Below, in pieces: positions 39,239 through 48,352 of a stretch of DNA of 64,000 nt; the stretch's first letter is position 1; each line of letters opens with the position of its first letter. The stretch lies in assembly GCA_002862095.1 (NCBI GenBank), contig PHSQ01000001.1:372001-436000 (forward strand). The letters are read 5' to 3'. The position numbers and the translations under genes are program-made. The notes below the pieces were generated by a model, which did no database searches, was not told the origin of the DNA, and was given only the letters and a program-made list of their open reading frames with translations. This DNA is from Methylocystis sp. KS32 (lineage in GTDB: Bacteria; Pseudomonadota; Alphaproteobacteria; Rhizobiales; Beijerinckiaceae).

Positions 39239-40384
39239 ATGACGTCAGACATTATGGCGAACTCCCCCACCGCGGCCGAGTCGGTCAGCGGCGGGGTCAC
39301 GCGTTTTTCTCTGCGCGGCGGCTGGACCTTGGCGGCCTCCCGAGGTCTGGAGCGGCAGGCGCAATCGCTCGTCGAGAAAGGCCGCAAGGCCGAATCAGTC
39401 GTCGTGGATCTGAGCGGAATCGACCGCCTCGACACGGCGGGCGCCTTGCTGGTGAATCGCGCGAGGGAGGCGCTCGAACGGGCCGGCGCGACCGTCGCCA
39501 TCGAAGGGGTGAGAGCGGAACATAGGATTCTGCTCGATGAAACCACGTTTAGCCTCGTCTCCACGCCGGCGAAGCGGACTTTGTTGATCGTCGACCTGCT
39601 GGTGGATGTGGGCCTCTCTTTAGTCGACGGCCTGCACGAATTTTACCGGGGAACCGGATTTCTCGGCGAATTCGTCGCCGCTCTCGGCCGCACCGTTCTT
39701 TCGCCGCGTCTCTTCCGGGGGACATCGCTAATCTATCAGATGGAAGTATTCGGCTTGCGCAGCATCCCGATCATCCTCCTGATTAATATCGCGGTCGGGG
39801 CGATCGTGGCGCAGCAGGGCATTTTCCAGCTCATGCGTTTCGGCGCGACCAGTTATTCGGTCGATCTCATCGGCATATTGGTGCTGCGGGAACTGGGCGT
39901 TCTGCTGACGTCGATCATGATCGCGGGCCGTTGCGGCTCGGCCATCACCGCCGAACTCGGCTCGATGAAAATGCGCGAGGAGGTCGACGCCCTGCGAGTC
40001 ATGGGACTGTCGCCGATCGAAGTGCTCGTCGTCCCGCGCGTTCTCGCTCTGGTCTTTTCCTTGCCGCTTCTGACCTTCATCGCCGATATGGCCGCCCTGT
40101 TTGGCGGCCTGCTCGTCTCCTGGAGCTATGCCGGCATCAGTCCGCCGGCCTTTTTGTCCCTCCTTCAGGAGGCGATTGGCGTCAACACTTTCATGGTCGG
40201 GATCATAAAGGCGCCCTTCATGGCCCTGGTGATCGGCCTCATTTCCACCCAGGACGGGCTAGCGACGATGGGCTCCGCCGAGTCGCTCGGGCGACAGGTC
40301 ACCGCCGCAGTCGTTAAAGGCATCTTCATGGTCATAATAGTCGACGGATGTTTCGCTATGTTTTTCGCCACGATAAGTTACTGA
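39239..40384 (+). CDS. mlaE: ABC transporter permease MlaE with N-terminal STAS domain
   Basis: A 381-aa inner-membrane permease. Residues about 15-110 form an STAS-like domain (VVVDLSGIDRLDTAGALLVNRA). The MlaE core then has five or so helices and the family signature GRCGSAITAELGSMKMREEVDALRVMG. The system moves phospholipids between inner and outer membranes. ATG 39239 is preferred, with GAGG just upstream. The STAS domain is fused here rather than a separate MlaB. It is first in the mlaE-F-D operon. Confidence 0.92.
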   Translation: MTSDIMANSPTAAESVSGGVTRFSLRGGWTLAASRGLERQAQSLVEKGRKAESVVVDLSGIDRLDTAGALLVNRAREALERAGATVAIEGVRAEHRILLDETTFSLVSTPAKRTLLIVDLLVDVGLSLVDGLHEFYRGTGFLGEFVAALGRTVLSPRLFRGTSLIYQMEVFGLRSIPIILLINIAVGAIVAQQGIFQLMRFGATSYSVDLIGILVLRELGVLLTSIMIAGRCGSAITAELGSMKMREEVDALRVMGLSPIEVLVVPRVLALVFSLPLLTFIADMAALFGGLLVSWSYAGISPPAFLSLLQEAIGVNTFMVGIIKAPFMALVIGLISTQDGLATMGSAESLGRQVTAAVVKGIFMVIIVDGCFAMFFATISY

Positions 40385-40393
40385 CGAGACCGC

Positions 40394-41221
40394 ATGAACG
40401 CCGCTTCCGAAACGACGCGTCCCATCCCGGAAGTCCTGATCTCCGTGCGCGGTCTGATCGTGGAATTCGGCGCTCATAGAGTGATGAACGGCCTCGATCT
40501 GGATATTTATCGGGGGGAGGTGTTGGGCTTCGTCGGCGGTTCGGGGCAGGGCAAATCGGTCTTGATGCGCACGATCCTCGGCCTCGTGCAAAAACGGGAG
40601 GGCGCGATCCGTCTTTTCGGCCATGACAGGGACGGCCTCCCGCCCCTAGAATTGCGGCGGCTGGAGCAACGTTGGGGCGTGCTGTTTCAGAATGGCGCGC
40701 TGTTTTCGAGCCTAACAGTGAAACAGAACATCCAAATGCCCATGCGCGAGAGCCGCGACCTCTCGCAACGCTTCATGGACGATCTGGCCATGCTTAAACT
40801 CAAGCTTGTAGGCCTGCCGCCCGACTCCGCCGAAAAGCTTCCCTCCGAGCTTTCCGGCGGCATGATCAAGCGCGCAGCGCTGGCGAGAGCCCTCGCGCTC
40901 GATCCGGAACTGGTCTTCCTCGACGAGCCGACCTCGGGGCTCGATCCGATCGGCGCGGCCGATTTCGACGAGCTGATCGCGACTTTGCAGAAGACGCTGG
41001 GGCTGACCGTATTCATGGTGACGCACGACCTCGACAGCCTATACTCCGTCTGCGACCGCGTCGCCGCCCTGGCCGAGGGCAAGGTCATCGGGGAGGGCTC
41101 GCTCGAGGATCTTCTCGCATCGGACCAGCCTTGGCTGCGCGCCTATTTCCACGGAACTCGCGGCAGCAGGCTGATCGGCGCGCGCAAAGGAAAAACAGAC
41201 GGCCAGGCGCCGCCGCAATAA
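40394..41221 (+). CDS. mlaF: ABC transporter ATP-binding protein MlaF
   Basis: A 275-aa ABC ATPase: Walker A GGSGQGKSVLM, Q-loop FQNGALF, signature LSGGMIKRAALARAL, Walker B LVFLDEPTSGLDP and the H-loop VTHDLDS. It begins 9 nt after mlaE and powers the phospholipid transporter. Confidence 0.93.
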   Translation: MNAASETTRPIPEVLISVRGLIVEFGAHRVMNGLDLDIYRGEVLGFVGGSGQGKSVLMRTILGLVQKREGAIRLFGHDRDGLPPLELRRLEQRWGVLFQNGALFSSLTVKQNIQMPMRESRDLSQRFMDDLAMLKLKLVGLPPDSAEKLPSELSGGMIKRAALARALALDPELVFLDEPTSGLDPIGAADFDELIATLQKTLGLTVFMVTHDLDSLYSVCDRVAALAEGKVIGEGSLEDLLASDQPWLRAYFHGTRGSRLIGARKGKTDGQAPPQ

Positions 41222-41230
41222 GGACGAAAA

Positions 41231-42136
41231 ATGGAAAGCCGCGCTCATTTCGCGCTCATCGGTCTCTTCACGCTGGCGGTCGCGATCGCAGGCTTTCTTT
41301 TCGTCTTCTGGATCGCCGGGCCAAGCAAGCTCGCGATTTATCAAACCTATCAGCTTGTCGTGCGCGGCTCGGTCGACGGGCTGACGCGCGGTAGCTCGGT
41401 GATGTTCAATGGCCTGAAGGTTGGCGATGTCACGAGTCTCGATATCGACCCCGACGATCCAAGCCAGGTCGACGTTCTCATCGATGTGGACAAGAAAGCG
41501 CCGATCAAGGCCGATACGCGCGCTAGGGTGGAGCAGCGCGGCTTTACAGGCGTCGCAGTCGTGTCTCTGGTTGGCGGAACTCCCGGGGCGCCGGAAATCC
41601 AAAGGAAAGCCGGCGAGGTCTATCCGCACATCACCGCCGAGCGCTCCGAAATCCAGAATCTTCTCGAGAATGTGCAGCATCTCTCCGTGAAGGCGTCGGA
41701 CGTCATGGAGAAACTCGACAAAATGCTCGACACGAATTCCACCAGTGTGGCCGAAACATTGAAAAACCTGGACACTTTCACCAAGGCGCTTGCCGACAAC
41801 AGCACGCCGGCGGGTTCGTTGATTCGCGACGCGGCCGACGCAGCTCATTCCCTGAAACCAATCGCCGCTCGCTTCGATGGCCTGATCGCGGACGCCGACC
41901 GGGTGATCAAGGCGCTCAATCCCAAAGCCCTCAAGAGCATCACCGGCAATATCGCCGGCGCGTCGAACAATTTAAGCCGATTCTCGACCACGGGGCTGCG
42001 CGAATACGAGCAACTCGCCGTGGATGCGCGTAAAGCCGTCGACTCGCTCGACCGCGCCGTGCGCAATTTCGAACGCGACCCGTCCCAGGTCATCTTCGGT
42101 CCGTCGCAGTCGGTCCCGGAAGTGCAGGGCCGCTAA
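41231..42136 (+). CDS. mlaD: MCE-domain lipid-binding protein MlaD
   Basis: A 301-aa protein with one N-terminal membrane anchor (about 8-30), then the MCE domain (LVVRGSVDGLTRGSSVMFNGLKVGDV ... VEQRGFTGVAVVSLVGG) and a long helical tail. MCE rings carry lipid across the periplasm. AAGGACG precedes the ATG. The outer-membrane-side lipoprotein often encoded next is not here; the following gene is an alcohol dehydrogenase. Confidence 0.92.
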   Translation: MESRAHFALIGLFTLAVAIAGFLFVFWIAGPSKLAIYQTYQLVVRGSVDGLTRGSSVMFNGLKVGDVTSLDIDPDDPSQVDVLIDVDKKAPIKADTRARVEQRGFTGVAVVSLVGGTPGAPEIQRKAGEVYPHITAERSEIQNLLENVQHLSVKASDVMEKLDKMLDTNSTSVAETLKNLDTFTKALADNSTPAGSLIRDAADAAHSLKPIAARFDGLIADADRVIKALNPKALKSITGNIAGASNNLSRFSTTGLREYEQLAVDARKAVDSLDRAVRNFERDPSQVIFGPSQSVPEVQGR

Positions 42137-42241
42137 TCATTCGCCGTCGGCCGGTGCGCGCGCCGAAAGGACGCCTGGATATCCACCGCGCTTCGAACCA
42201 GATAGATTGAGGCTCCGCTCCAAGAGACGAGAGGTCGGCTC

Positions 42242-43234
42242 GTGACGGTGATGAAGGCCATGACGCTGAGTCGCCCGGGGCGGCCGCTGGAACTGGTCGA
42301 GAGGGCGATTCCAGAGCCCGCCGCCGGGGAGTTGCGCTTGCGGGTTCTGGCCTGCGGCGTTTGCCGCACCGATCTTCATGTGGTCGACGGGGAACTCCCG
42401 CATCCGGCCCTGCCTATTGTTCCGGGCCATGAGATTGTCGGCGTGGTGGAGGCCATGGGCGGCGATGTCAAAGGATTTGCGCTCGGGCGAAGGGTGGGCG
42501 TCCCCTGGCTTGGGAAAACCTGCGGCTGCTGCGGCTATTGCAAAAGCGGGCGCGAGAATCTGTGCGACGATCCCTTGTTCACGGGTTATACGCGGGATGG
42601 CGGCTACGCCACTCACGTCGTCGCCGACGCCTCTTTTTGTTTTCCTCTCGAAGAGGACGCCGATCCGGCCGCTCAAGCGCCGCTGCTGTGCGCGGGCCTG
42701 ATCGGCTGGCGTTCCTTGAAAATGGCCGGCCGAGGCCAGAAATTGGGAATCTACGGCTTTGGAGCGGCCGCGCATATCGTGGCGCAGGTGGCGAATTATC
42801 AGGCTCGTGGCGTCTTCGCTTTCGTCCGCCCCGGAGACGCCGCCGCCCGCGATTTCGCTTTGTCGCTCGGCGCGGTTTGGGCCGGAGGGTCGGATGAAGC
42901 GCCCCCCGAGCAACTCGACGCGGCGATCATTTTCGCGCAGGTCGGCGCGCTGGTTCCGCTCGCGCTAGCCGCCGTGAAAAAAGGCGGCGCGGTCGTCTGC
43001 GGCGGCATCCACATGAGCGATATTCCTTCCTTCCCTTATGCGCTTCTGTGGGGAGAGCGGACATTGTTCTCCGTCGCAAATCTCACGCGAGAGGACGCGA
43101 GAGAGTTTCTCGCGCTCGCCCCGAAGGCTGGCGTCGAAACCCATGTGGTTCGTTATCCGCTCGTTGAAGCCAACAAGGCGCTTTCCGATCTGCGCGACGG
43201 AGCGCTTCAGGGCGCCGCCGTTCTCGTTCCCTGA
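42242..43234 (+). CDS. Zinc-dependent alcohol dehydrogenase family protein
   Basis: A 330-aa medium-chain dehydrogenase/reductase. The catalytic zinc ligands are in GVCRTDLHV and PGHEIVGVVE, the structural zinc knuckle is CGCCGYCKSGRENLC, and the nucleotide fold has IYGFGAAAHI. It resembles the AdhP-like, AdhA-like group. GAGAGG lies 6 nt before GTG 42242, so that start is used; ATG 42251 is possible. The substrate is unknown. Confidence 0.87.
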   Translation: MTVMKAMTLSRPGRPLELVERAIPEPAAGELRLRVLACGVCRTDLHVVDGELPHPALPIVPGHEIVGVVEAMGGDVKGFALGRRVGVPWLGKTCGCCGYCKSGRENLCDDPLFTGYTRDGGYATHVVADASFCFPLEEDADPAAQAPLLCAGLIGWRSLKMAGRGQKLGIYGFGAAAHIVAQVANYQARGVFAFVRPGDAAARDFALSLGAVWAGGSDEAPPEQLDAAIIFAQVGALVPLALAAVKKGGAVVCGGIHMSDIPSFPYALLWGERTLFSVANLTREDAREFLALAPKAGVETHVVRYPLVEANKALSDLRDGALQGAAVLVP

Positions 43235-43614
43235 CAAAGGGAAGCGGCCGCCATTCAAGCAGATTTCGGGACGCCGGGTCCGCCGCGTGCGGATAGAAGA
43301 CGCGTTAAAGACTATGGGTCGGCTGGCGTGACAATTTCCAAATCAAAAGCGAGACGCGCCTCCAGAAACCGCAAGAAAAGCCGAATCGTTTTGAACTTCC
43401 CCATTATCATCAGGCGCGCTCGCTCGTCAGTCCGCTTCGCTCTATTTGCGATCGCTCCAATTCCGGCGTGACATTCAGGCAACACCTTATCCATATTTAA
43501 TCAAAACAAGGGTTTGAGATTTAATTGTTGCAAAACTGTCATGAGAGCCTTTTACCCCTTCCCCCCAAGCTGCGGGCCAAAAAGCCCGGATCATTGGCGA
43601 GTGGGGGGTTAGAT
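43235..43614. other. Intergenic leader of the porin gene
   Basis: About 380 bp. It should hold the porin promoter and 5' leader; the frame upstream of ATG 43615 is open but has no start signal. I see no credible gene or repeat. A single CTGTCAT at 43536 is too little to call a Pho box. Confidence 0.4.
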
Positions 43615-45330
43615 ATGCGAATTCTGAATAAGACGGGCGCCCGCAATCGGGGGCTTCGAAAGTTGATGGCGGGGGTTTCCACGGCGGCGGTGTTCGTCGC
43701 TTTTGCCGTTCCCGCACTGGCCTCCGACGCCGACACCAAGGCCGAAATTCAAGCTCTGAAAGCGCAATTGCGCCGCCTGGAGCAAAAAATGGAAGTCCAG
43801 GCGCAAAGCCAAAAGAAGACCCAACAGCAGGTCGAGCGCGTCGCCACCTCCACGGGCAAGACGGGAACAGGTAAGCCGGGCGATCATGTGGCCGTCGGAA
43901 CCGATGACGGCGCTCCGTGGCCATCGAGGTTCTACTTCAAGGCTGTTTCGATAAGACCCGACGGCTTCTTCGAATTTGGCGGGATTTATCGCGACCGCTA
44001 CATCGGCGCGGATATCGCCACGCCGTTCCAGAATATTCCCTACAACAACAGTTCCGCCTCGCATGGCGGAGAAACCCGTTTCACGGCTCGCCGCAGCCGC
44101 TTCATTTTGCAGACCGACGCGGATTTCGACGAAAACACGCATGTCAAGGAATATCTGGCGACCGACTTTCTCGGCGCTGGACAAACCGCCAACCTGAACC
44201 AGAGCGACTCGTTCAACTTCCGCTTCCGCGAGCTCTATGGGCAGGTCGACAGGAAAGATTTCGGTCTGCACGTCATGGCGGGCCAAGCCTATTCGCTCAT
44301 CGGCTTAAACTCGCGCGGGACGACAGCCGATACATTTATCACCCCGCCGGTCATCGACGACCAATACATGCCCGGTTTTACCTGGTCTCGTCAGCCAGGC
44401 ATTCGCATCAGCAAGGATGTCACCAAGGACATTCAGGTCGCGGTCGCAGCTGAAAATTTCCAGACCACCTATATTAACCCAGGCGCGGCCTTCAACGGCT
44501 CGGTCGCACCCTGTATTGCAGGCGCCGCCGCGGTGGTCCCCGGCAGCACATGCGCCGGCGGCACCATCCCCGGCATTTACAATGTCGGGCCAGTCGGGGG
44601 GTCTCTATACAACTCGCTCAACCCCGTCACTTATGGCGACGTTCCGGATTTGATGGGCAAGGTCGCCTGGGATCCGACCATCATGGACCACAACGTCCAC
44701 CTCGAGGTCGGCGGCATGTTGCGCACCTTCACCGACCGCGCCTATTGGGGTAATCACAGCGTTTGGGGCGCAAATATCGAAGCTGGCCTGATCGTGCAGC
44801 TTATCCCCAAATTGCTCGACTTCCAGTTCTCGGGCGTGAGCGGCAACGGCAACGGCCGCTACGGCGCCGCGCAGATCAATGACGCCACCTTCAATTGGAC
44901 CGGTGGCGCGCAGCCGGTCCATGAGCGGCAGGCGATGGTGGGTCTTACGGCGCATGTTACGCCACGCACCGACGTCTATGTCTTCGCGGGCGGCGAATTT
45001 GCAAGCCAGAATTACAACAACACCTATCTGCCGAAGACGCCGTTCACCGCCGCCGGCGTCTATGCCTATGGCTACGGCAATCCGGCCTATAACAACATCG
45101 GATGTAATTTCGAAGGTCCGACCGTCGCGACCTGCGTCGGCAATATCAAGGACGTGCGCCAGATCACAACGGGCGTCTGGCACAACTTCTATGACGGCCC
45201 CGCCGGCAAGCTCCGCGTCGGCGCGCAATATTCCTATACCGTCAAGGACTCCTTCCAAGGAGTGGGCGGCGCCGTCAAGGGCACGGAGAATATGTTCTTC
45301 ACCAGCCTTCGCTACTATCCATTTAACTAA
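43615..45330 (+). CDS. Outer membrane porin with N-terminal coiled coil
   Basis: A 571-aa outer-membrane protein. A signal peptide (cut near ALASDAD) is followed by a short coiled coil (AEIQALKAQLRRLEQKMEVQ), then a long beta-barrel with alternating hydrophobic strands and the terminal aromatic signature FFTSLRYYPFN. Porins with this layout (OprO/OprP-like, or DcaP-like) form trimers. The pore specificity cannot be read here. Two Cys pairs occur in surface-loop-like segments (APCIAG/STCAGG; GCNFEG/ATCVGN). ATG 43615 is preferred, followed directly by the signal peptide. Confidence 0.85.
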   Translation: MRILNKTGARNRGLRKLMAGVSTAAVFVAFAVPALASDADTKAEIQALKAQLRRLEQKMEVQAQSQKKTQQQVERVATSTGKTGTGKPGDHVAVGTDDGAPWPSRFYFKAVSIRPDGFFEFGGIYRDRYIGADIATPFQNIPYNNSSASHGGETRFTARRSRFILQTDADFDENTHVKEYLATDFLGAGQTANLNQSDSFNFRFRELYGQVDRKDFGLHVMAGQAYSLIGLNSRGTTADTFITPPVIDDQYMPGFTWSRQPGIRISKDVTKDIQVAVAAENFQTTYINPGAAFNGSVAPCIAGAAAVVPGSTCAGGTIPGIYNVGPVGGSLYNSLNPVTYGDVPDLMGKVAWDPTIMDHNVHLEVGGMLRTFTDRAYWGNHSVWGANIEAGLIVQLIPKLLDFQFSGVSGNGNGRYGAAQINDATFNWTGGAQPVHERQAMVGLTAHVTPRTDVYVFAGGEFASQNYNNTYLPKTPFTAAGVYAYGYGNPAYNNIGCNFEGPTVATCVGNIKDVRQITTGVWHNFYDGPAGKLRVGAQYSYTVKDSFQGVGGAVKGTENMFFTSLRYYPFN

Positions 45331-45385
45331 CCCGAAGGCCCTTGCGCGGGCTTGTCCCAGCCCGCGCGTCTATTCGGACCAATCC

Positions 45386-45418
45386 ACCCTCCGGCTCGCG
45401 CGGCCGGAGGGTTTTTCT
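45386..45418 (+). terminator. Rho-independent terminator of the porin gene
   Basis: A 9-bp perfect stem (ACCCTCCGG / CCGGAGGGT), 9-nt loop, then TTTTTCTT, 55 nt past the porin stop. Confidence 0.9.
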
Positions 45419-45436
45419 TCAAGGCGACGCCTCTGG

Positions 45437-45703
45437 TTAATCAAAGAAGCCCCACCCTTGGCCCGGACGGTCGCGGCGCGAGTCATCCGCGCAAGTATTG
45501 ACCCAGCGCTCATTTGGCCCTGAGCCCACCGGCTTGATGCAGTCAAAGCACTTGTATTGCATCCCCGCGCCCTGGCCGGTCCATTTGCGGCAAGCGTCGA
45601 GCGCGCTTTCTCCCGCCTGCGCGGAAACCAACGGCGAGAGAACGAGAAAACCCGCTGCGACCGTCGCGGACAAACCCAACAAGATCGAACGCTGCGTGAT
45701 CAT
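45437..45703 (-). CDS. Small secreted Cys-containing protein
   Basis: An 88-aa protein with a signal peptide (residues 1-31, cut after SAQAGES) and four Cys (ACRKWTG, KCFDCIKP, NTCADD) in a Gly/Trp-rich mature part of about 57 residues. An excellent GGAGG precedes ATG 45703. It faces the porin gene. Family not recognised; a periplasmic role is inferred only from the signal peptide. Confidence 0.75.
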   Translation of the reverse strand: MITQRSILLGLSATVAAGFLVLSPLVSAQAGESALDACRKWTGQGAGMQYKCFDCIKPVGSGPNERWVNTCADDSRRDRPGQGWGFFD

Positions 45704-46036
45704 TCTTTCCTCCTTCGTTTGACCTCGCGTTCCGGGTGAAGCGCGAGCGGCATATTGATTGCGAATGTAATGTTACATGATTGTCATATTCAAGAGCTAT
45801 CGTGAAAGGTTTTAATTAGACTCCGTCGCGAGCCCTGGATTAAGCCGTGATGGCCGAGCTGCGCGCCGGCCGTGGCTCCAGTTCAATTCGGCGTGAAGAG
45901 CGCATGAAATCGCCTGCGCGGAGGGGGCGGAACGTAATTTCTCACTCCCTACCGGAGCGTAGCCATAATTTGTGGCCGCTAACACGAAAAACGCGGCTTG
46001 ATTCAAACCGCCAAATTACAACTTACGGTGACACAC
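45704..46036. other. Intergenic region
   Basis: About 330 bp upstream of the 88-aa gene. AT-rich near 45770-45830, which may hold its promoter. The two tandem 14-bp copies of ACTTACGGTGACAC at 46021-46048 mark the start of the RAYT relic. No gene seen. Confidence 0.4.
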
Positions 46037-46244
46037 TTACGGTGACACGCCCGTATTTACCTTATATCTGTTCGATGCTACCGAGAGCATATGACCGGCA
46101 TCGCCCCTATCGTCGTCCCCGGCCTTGCGCATCATGTCGCCCAGCGTGGCAATTGTCGCGCAACCGTGTTTTTCCGTGTTTTTCGAGGCGGGCGATTATG
46201 AGTTGCATCGGCTATTTAGGAGAAAGACGGGCGTGTCACCGTAA
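46021..46244. mobile_element. REP/RAYT-type relic bounded by perfect 18-bp inverted repeats
   Basis: The left arm is 46037-46054 (TTACGGTGACACGCCCGT) and the right arm 46227-46244 is its exact reverse complement. The left arm is preceded by an extra ACTTACGGTGACAC in tandem. Between them lies the N-terminal relic of a REP-associated tyrosine transposase. The size, about 210 bp, is that of a miniature element. Confidence 0.75.
46091..46244 (+). pseudogene. REP-associated tyrosine transposase (RAYT), N-terminal remnant
   Basis: Translation from ATG 46091 gives TGIAPIVVPGLAHHVAQRGN, the N-terminal signature of RAYT transposases including the HHxxQRGN motif. After VFF a single frameshift is needed to continue as FEAGDYELHRLF, then sequence ends at the right inverted repeat. 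The catalytic tyrosine region is missing. Confidence 0.7.
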
Positions 46245-47402
46245 TACCGCGCGGGGCGGAGCGTGAAATCGTTTTGAGGATTTTGAGCGTCAGGCCGATG
46301 AGCGAGATGACGTTGCCAGGCGCGTTGTCGAGGCGGCTGGCATAACCATCCTCGCCAAGGATAACACCCTTGTTGCAGCGCATGATCTCGATGCCCCAAT
46401 GCTCGCGGTTGATTTGGAGCCGCGCCTTCGGAGTGGCTTGGCAGGCCGTCAGGCTGGTGACGAGATAGACGATTTCCTGATGCGGCGTTTGCCATTTTCC
46501 ATCGACCTTTCGGCAACGCAAACGGGTCACGCGACAAATCTGACGAACCGTTGGCCATTGGTCGCTAGAGCGCTTTCCGACCAGGCGGAATCGTCTGGTC
46601 GATAAGAAATCGCTCCAGATTCAAAAGGCTGGAGCAAAATCTAATCGAAAAGGTCTATCAACTTTTTCGGATTTTTCTCCAATGCCGGCGGCTTCTGCTG
46701 GAAGCGCGTCGATCACGCGCCGTTCAAGTCGACCGTGCGCTTTCTCGACGCCGCCATCGTAACGGGCAAGGGGGGAAAAACCGGCTCCTCGAAAGCCGTT
46801 TTGACATTCCCTCGCAAAGTCTTCTGATTGTCTTTGATTGGAAAGACATAATCGCCGCCGCTTTCGACGATTTTCGCTGTGATCGATTTTTGGCGAAAGA
46901 GCGCATCGCCAGTGATGATCTTTCCTTTAGGGTCGAGCCGCTCCAGGAGCTTCAGGGCGTCGGGAATTTCCAAGTCCTTGCCATGTGAGGCTTCATGCGA
47001 AAGCACGGTCTGCAAACCGCCGCAGAACGCCGAAAGCACATGCTCGGCCCTGCCTTCGCCGTCCTTGCTTGCGCGCATCTTCTTGCCGTCAACCGCGATA
47101 TGTCGCGCGTCGCCGTTTTCCTCGAAATACAGCGAGCCGAGGGTGTCGGCCAAGGCGCGTGAGTCAATGATGCATAGCGTTTCGGTCAGCGTCGGGTGAC
47201 AGGGCGGCGCTCCAGAAATCAAGCCGAGTTGCGCCTTCTGTCGCCGGGTGAAGCTGCGTCCAAGAAGAAACGCCGCTTTCATCCCGCGCCGTCCACATGA
47301 CATCGACACGATGATCAAAGCGAGGAGCGGCCACAGTCGATAATCCCGGCCCTGTCCGACGCGAGGGTCCGGAATTTGTTGCAAAATAAACCGCAACTGC
47401 AT
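46216..47402 (-). pseudogene. ISAs1-family transposase, frameshifted and interrupted by the structured repeat
   Basis: The N-terminal 229 codons (47402-46713) read as an ISAs1 transposase: QQIPDPRVGQGRDYRLWP, HIAVDGKKMRASKDGEG, ITGDALFRQKSI, GGDYVFPIKDNQKTLRG. One frameshift near 46745 leads to EKAHGRLERRVIDAL. Then structured repeat copy 2 (46565-46680) interrupts the gene. Reading resumes with DQWPTVRQICRVTRLRCRK and ends REHWGIEIMRCNKGVILGEDG. The 3' end touches the RAYT relic. Confidence 0.85.
46565..46680. repeat. Structured repeat, copy 2, inserted in a transposase gene
   Basis: About 116 bp, nearly identical to the inverse of copy 1 (33314-33427) and ending GCTCTAG on the minus strand. 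The hairpin arms CGACCAGGCG / CGTCTGGTCG differ from copy 1 at two places, and pairing is kept by a G-T pair at each. Transposase codons flank it on both sides, so it is a real insertion. I could not define a target duplication. Confidence 0.85.
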
Positions 47403-47692
47403 GAGCGGGGCCTCCTCGAATCAAGAAGCCCCTTTCGAATCAAAAAATCATATGTCGTTCAAGTCGTTAAATACATTTGGCAAATCGCCCTGACGGTTCC
47501 GTATCGCCGTTTTATCAATCATGCCGCCGTGATAAAACAGCCCCATAGCCGTGGCGAATCCCCGTCGCCCAAATCGATTCAATTATCTTGCGGCGTCGCC
47601 TAACGATTCATGATCCCGCCTTGGGCAGGAGATATTCGAGCCTTGCCAGTTACGCCACAAAAGACGAAGTTAGCCGCACAACCAGGTGAGAG
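47403..47692. other. Intergenic region upstream of the response regulator
   Basis: About 290 bp, relatively AT-rich at 47430-47530. It should hold the two-component promoter. No gene recognised. Confidence 0.35.
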
Positions 47693-48352
47693 ATGCGCGT
47701 TCTACTTGTGGAAGACGACGCCATGATCGGCAAAGGCTTGGTGGCCGCGCTCTCGGCTGAGGGCATGTCGGTTGACTGGGTCCGCGACGGCGCGCACGCC
47801 GAAGTCATGTTGCGCGACAGCAGCTACTCGATCGCATTGCTTGATCTCGGGCTCCCGGGCCAGGACGGGCTCGACCTGCTGAAGGCGGCGCGGCGGCAAG
47901 GCGCAGACACGCCGGTGCTCATCATTACGGCGCGCGATAAACTCGACGATCGGGTGGCCGGCCTCGATCTTGGCGCGGACGACTACCTCGTAAAGCCCTT
48001 CGAGACGCGCGAACTGCAGGCGCGGATGCGGGCGCTGATGCGCCGTCGTGCGGGGCGAGCCACGTCGCTGCTGGTCGCGGGCCGGACGGAACTCAACACT
48101 GAAACGCATGAGCTGTCTCGCGGCGGCGTTGTGGAGGTGCTTCCGGCGAGGGAATACGCCTTGATGCACGCGCTGATCGAGCGGCCGGGGCGCATTCTCT
48201 CGCGGTCGCAGATCGAAGAGCGCATTTACGGATGGGGCGACGAAGTCGAAAGCAACGCCGTCGACGTCTTGATCCATTCTATCCGGCGCAAGTTCGGGAA
48301 GGACATTATTGTTAACATTCGCGGCGCCGGGTGGATGGCGCCGAAATCATGA
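47693..48352 (+). CDS. OmpR-family response regulator (QseB/PmrA-like)
   Basis: A 219-aa regulator. The receiver domain has the acidic pair EDD (7-9), phospho-acceptor D51 (LLDLGLPG) and the conserved Lys in YLVKPFE. The winged-helix DNA-binding domain (about 125-219) has EYALMHALIERPGRILSR and VDVLIHSIRRKFG. GGTGAGAG precedes the ATG. It is the first gene of a three-gene unit with its kinase and a PepSY protein. Confidence 0.93.
   Translation: MRVLLVEDDAMIGKGLVAALSAEGMSVDWVRDGAHAEVMLRDSSYSIALLDLGLPGQDGLDLLKAARRQGADTPVLIITARDKLDDRVAGLDLGADDYLVKPFETRELQARMRALMRRRAGRATSLLVAGRTELNTETHELSRGGVVEVLPAREYALMHALIERPGRILSRSQIEERIYGWGDEVESNAVDVLIHSIRRKFGKDIIVNIRGAGWMAPKS

Noticed and set aside
43536..43542. 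Possible Pho box (CTGTCAT) in the porin leader
   Set aside because: Only one half-site; the second CTGTCA 11 bp away is absent.
45847..46266. A 139-codon plus-strand frame before and across the RAYT relic
   Set aside because: It reads the RAYT relic in the wrong frame and has no start signal.
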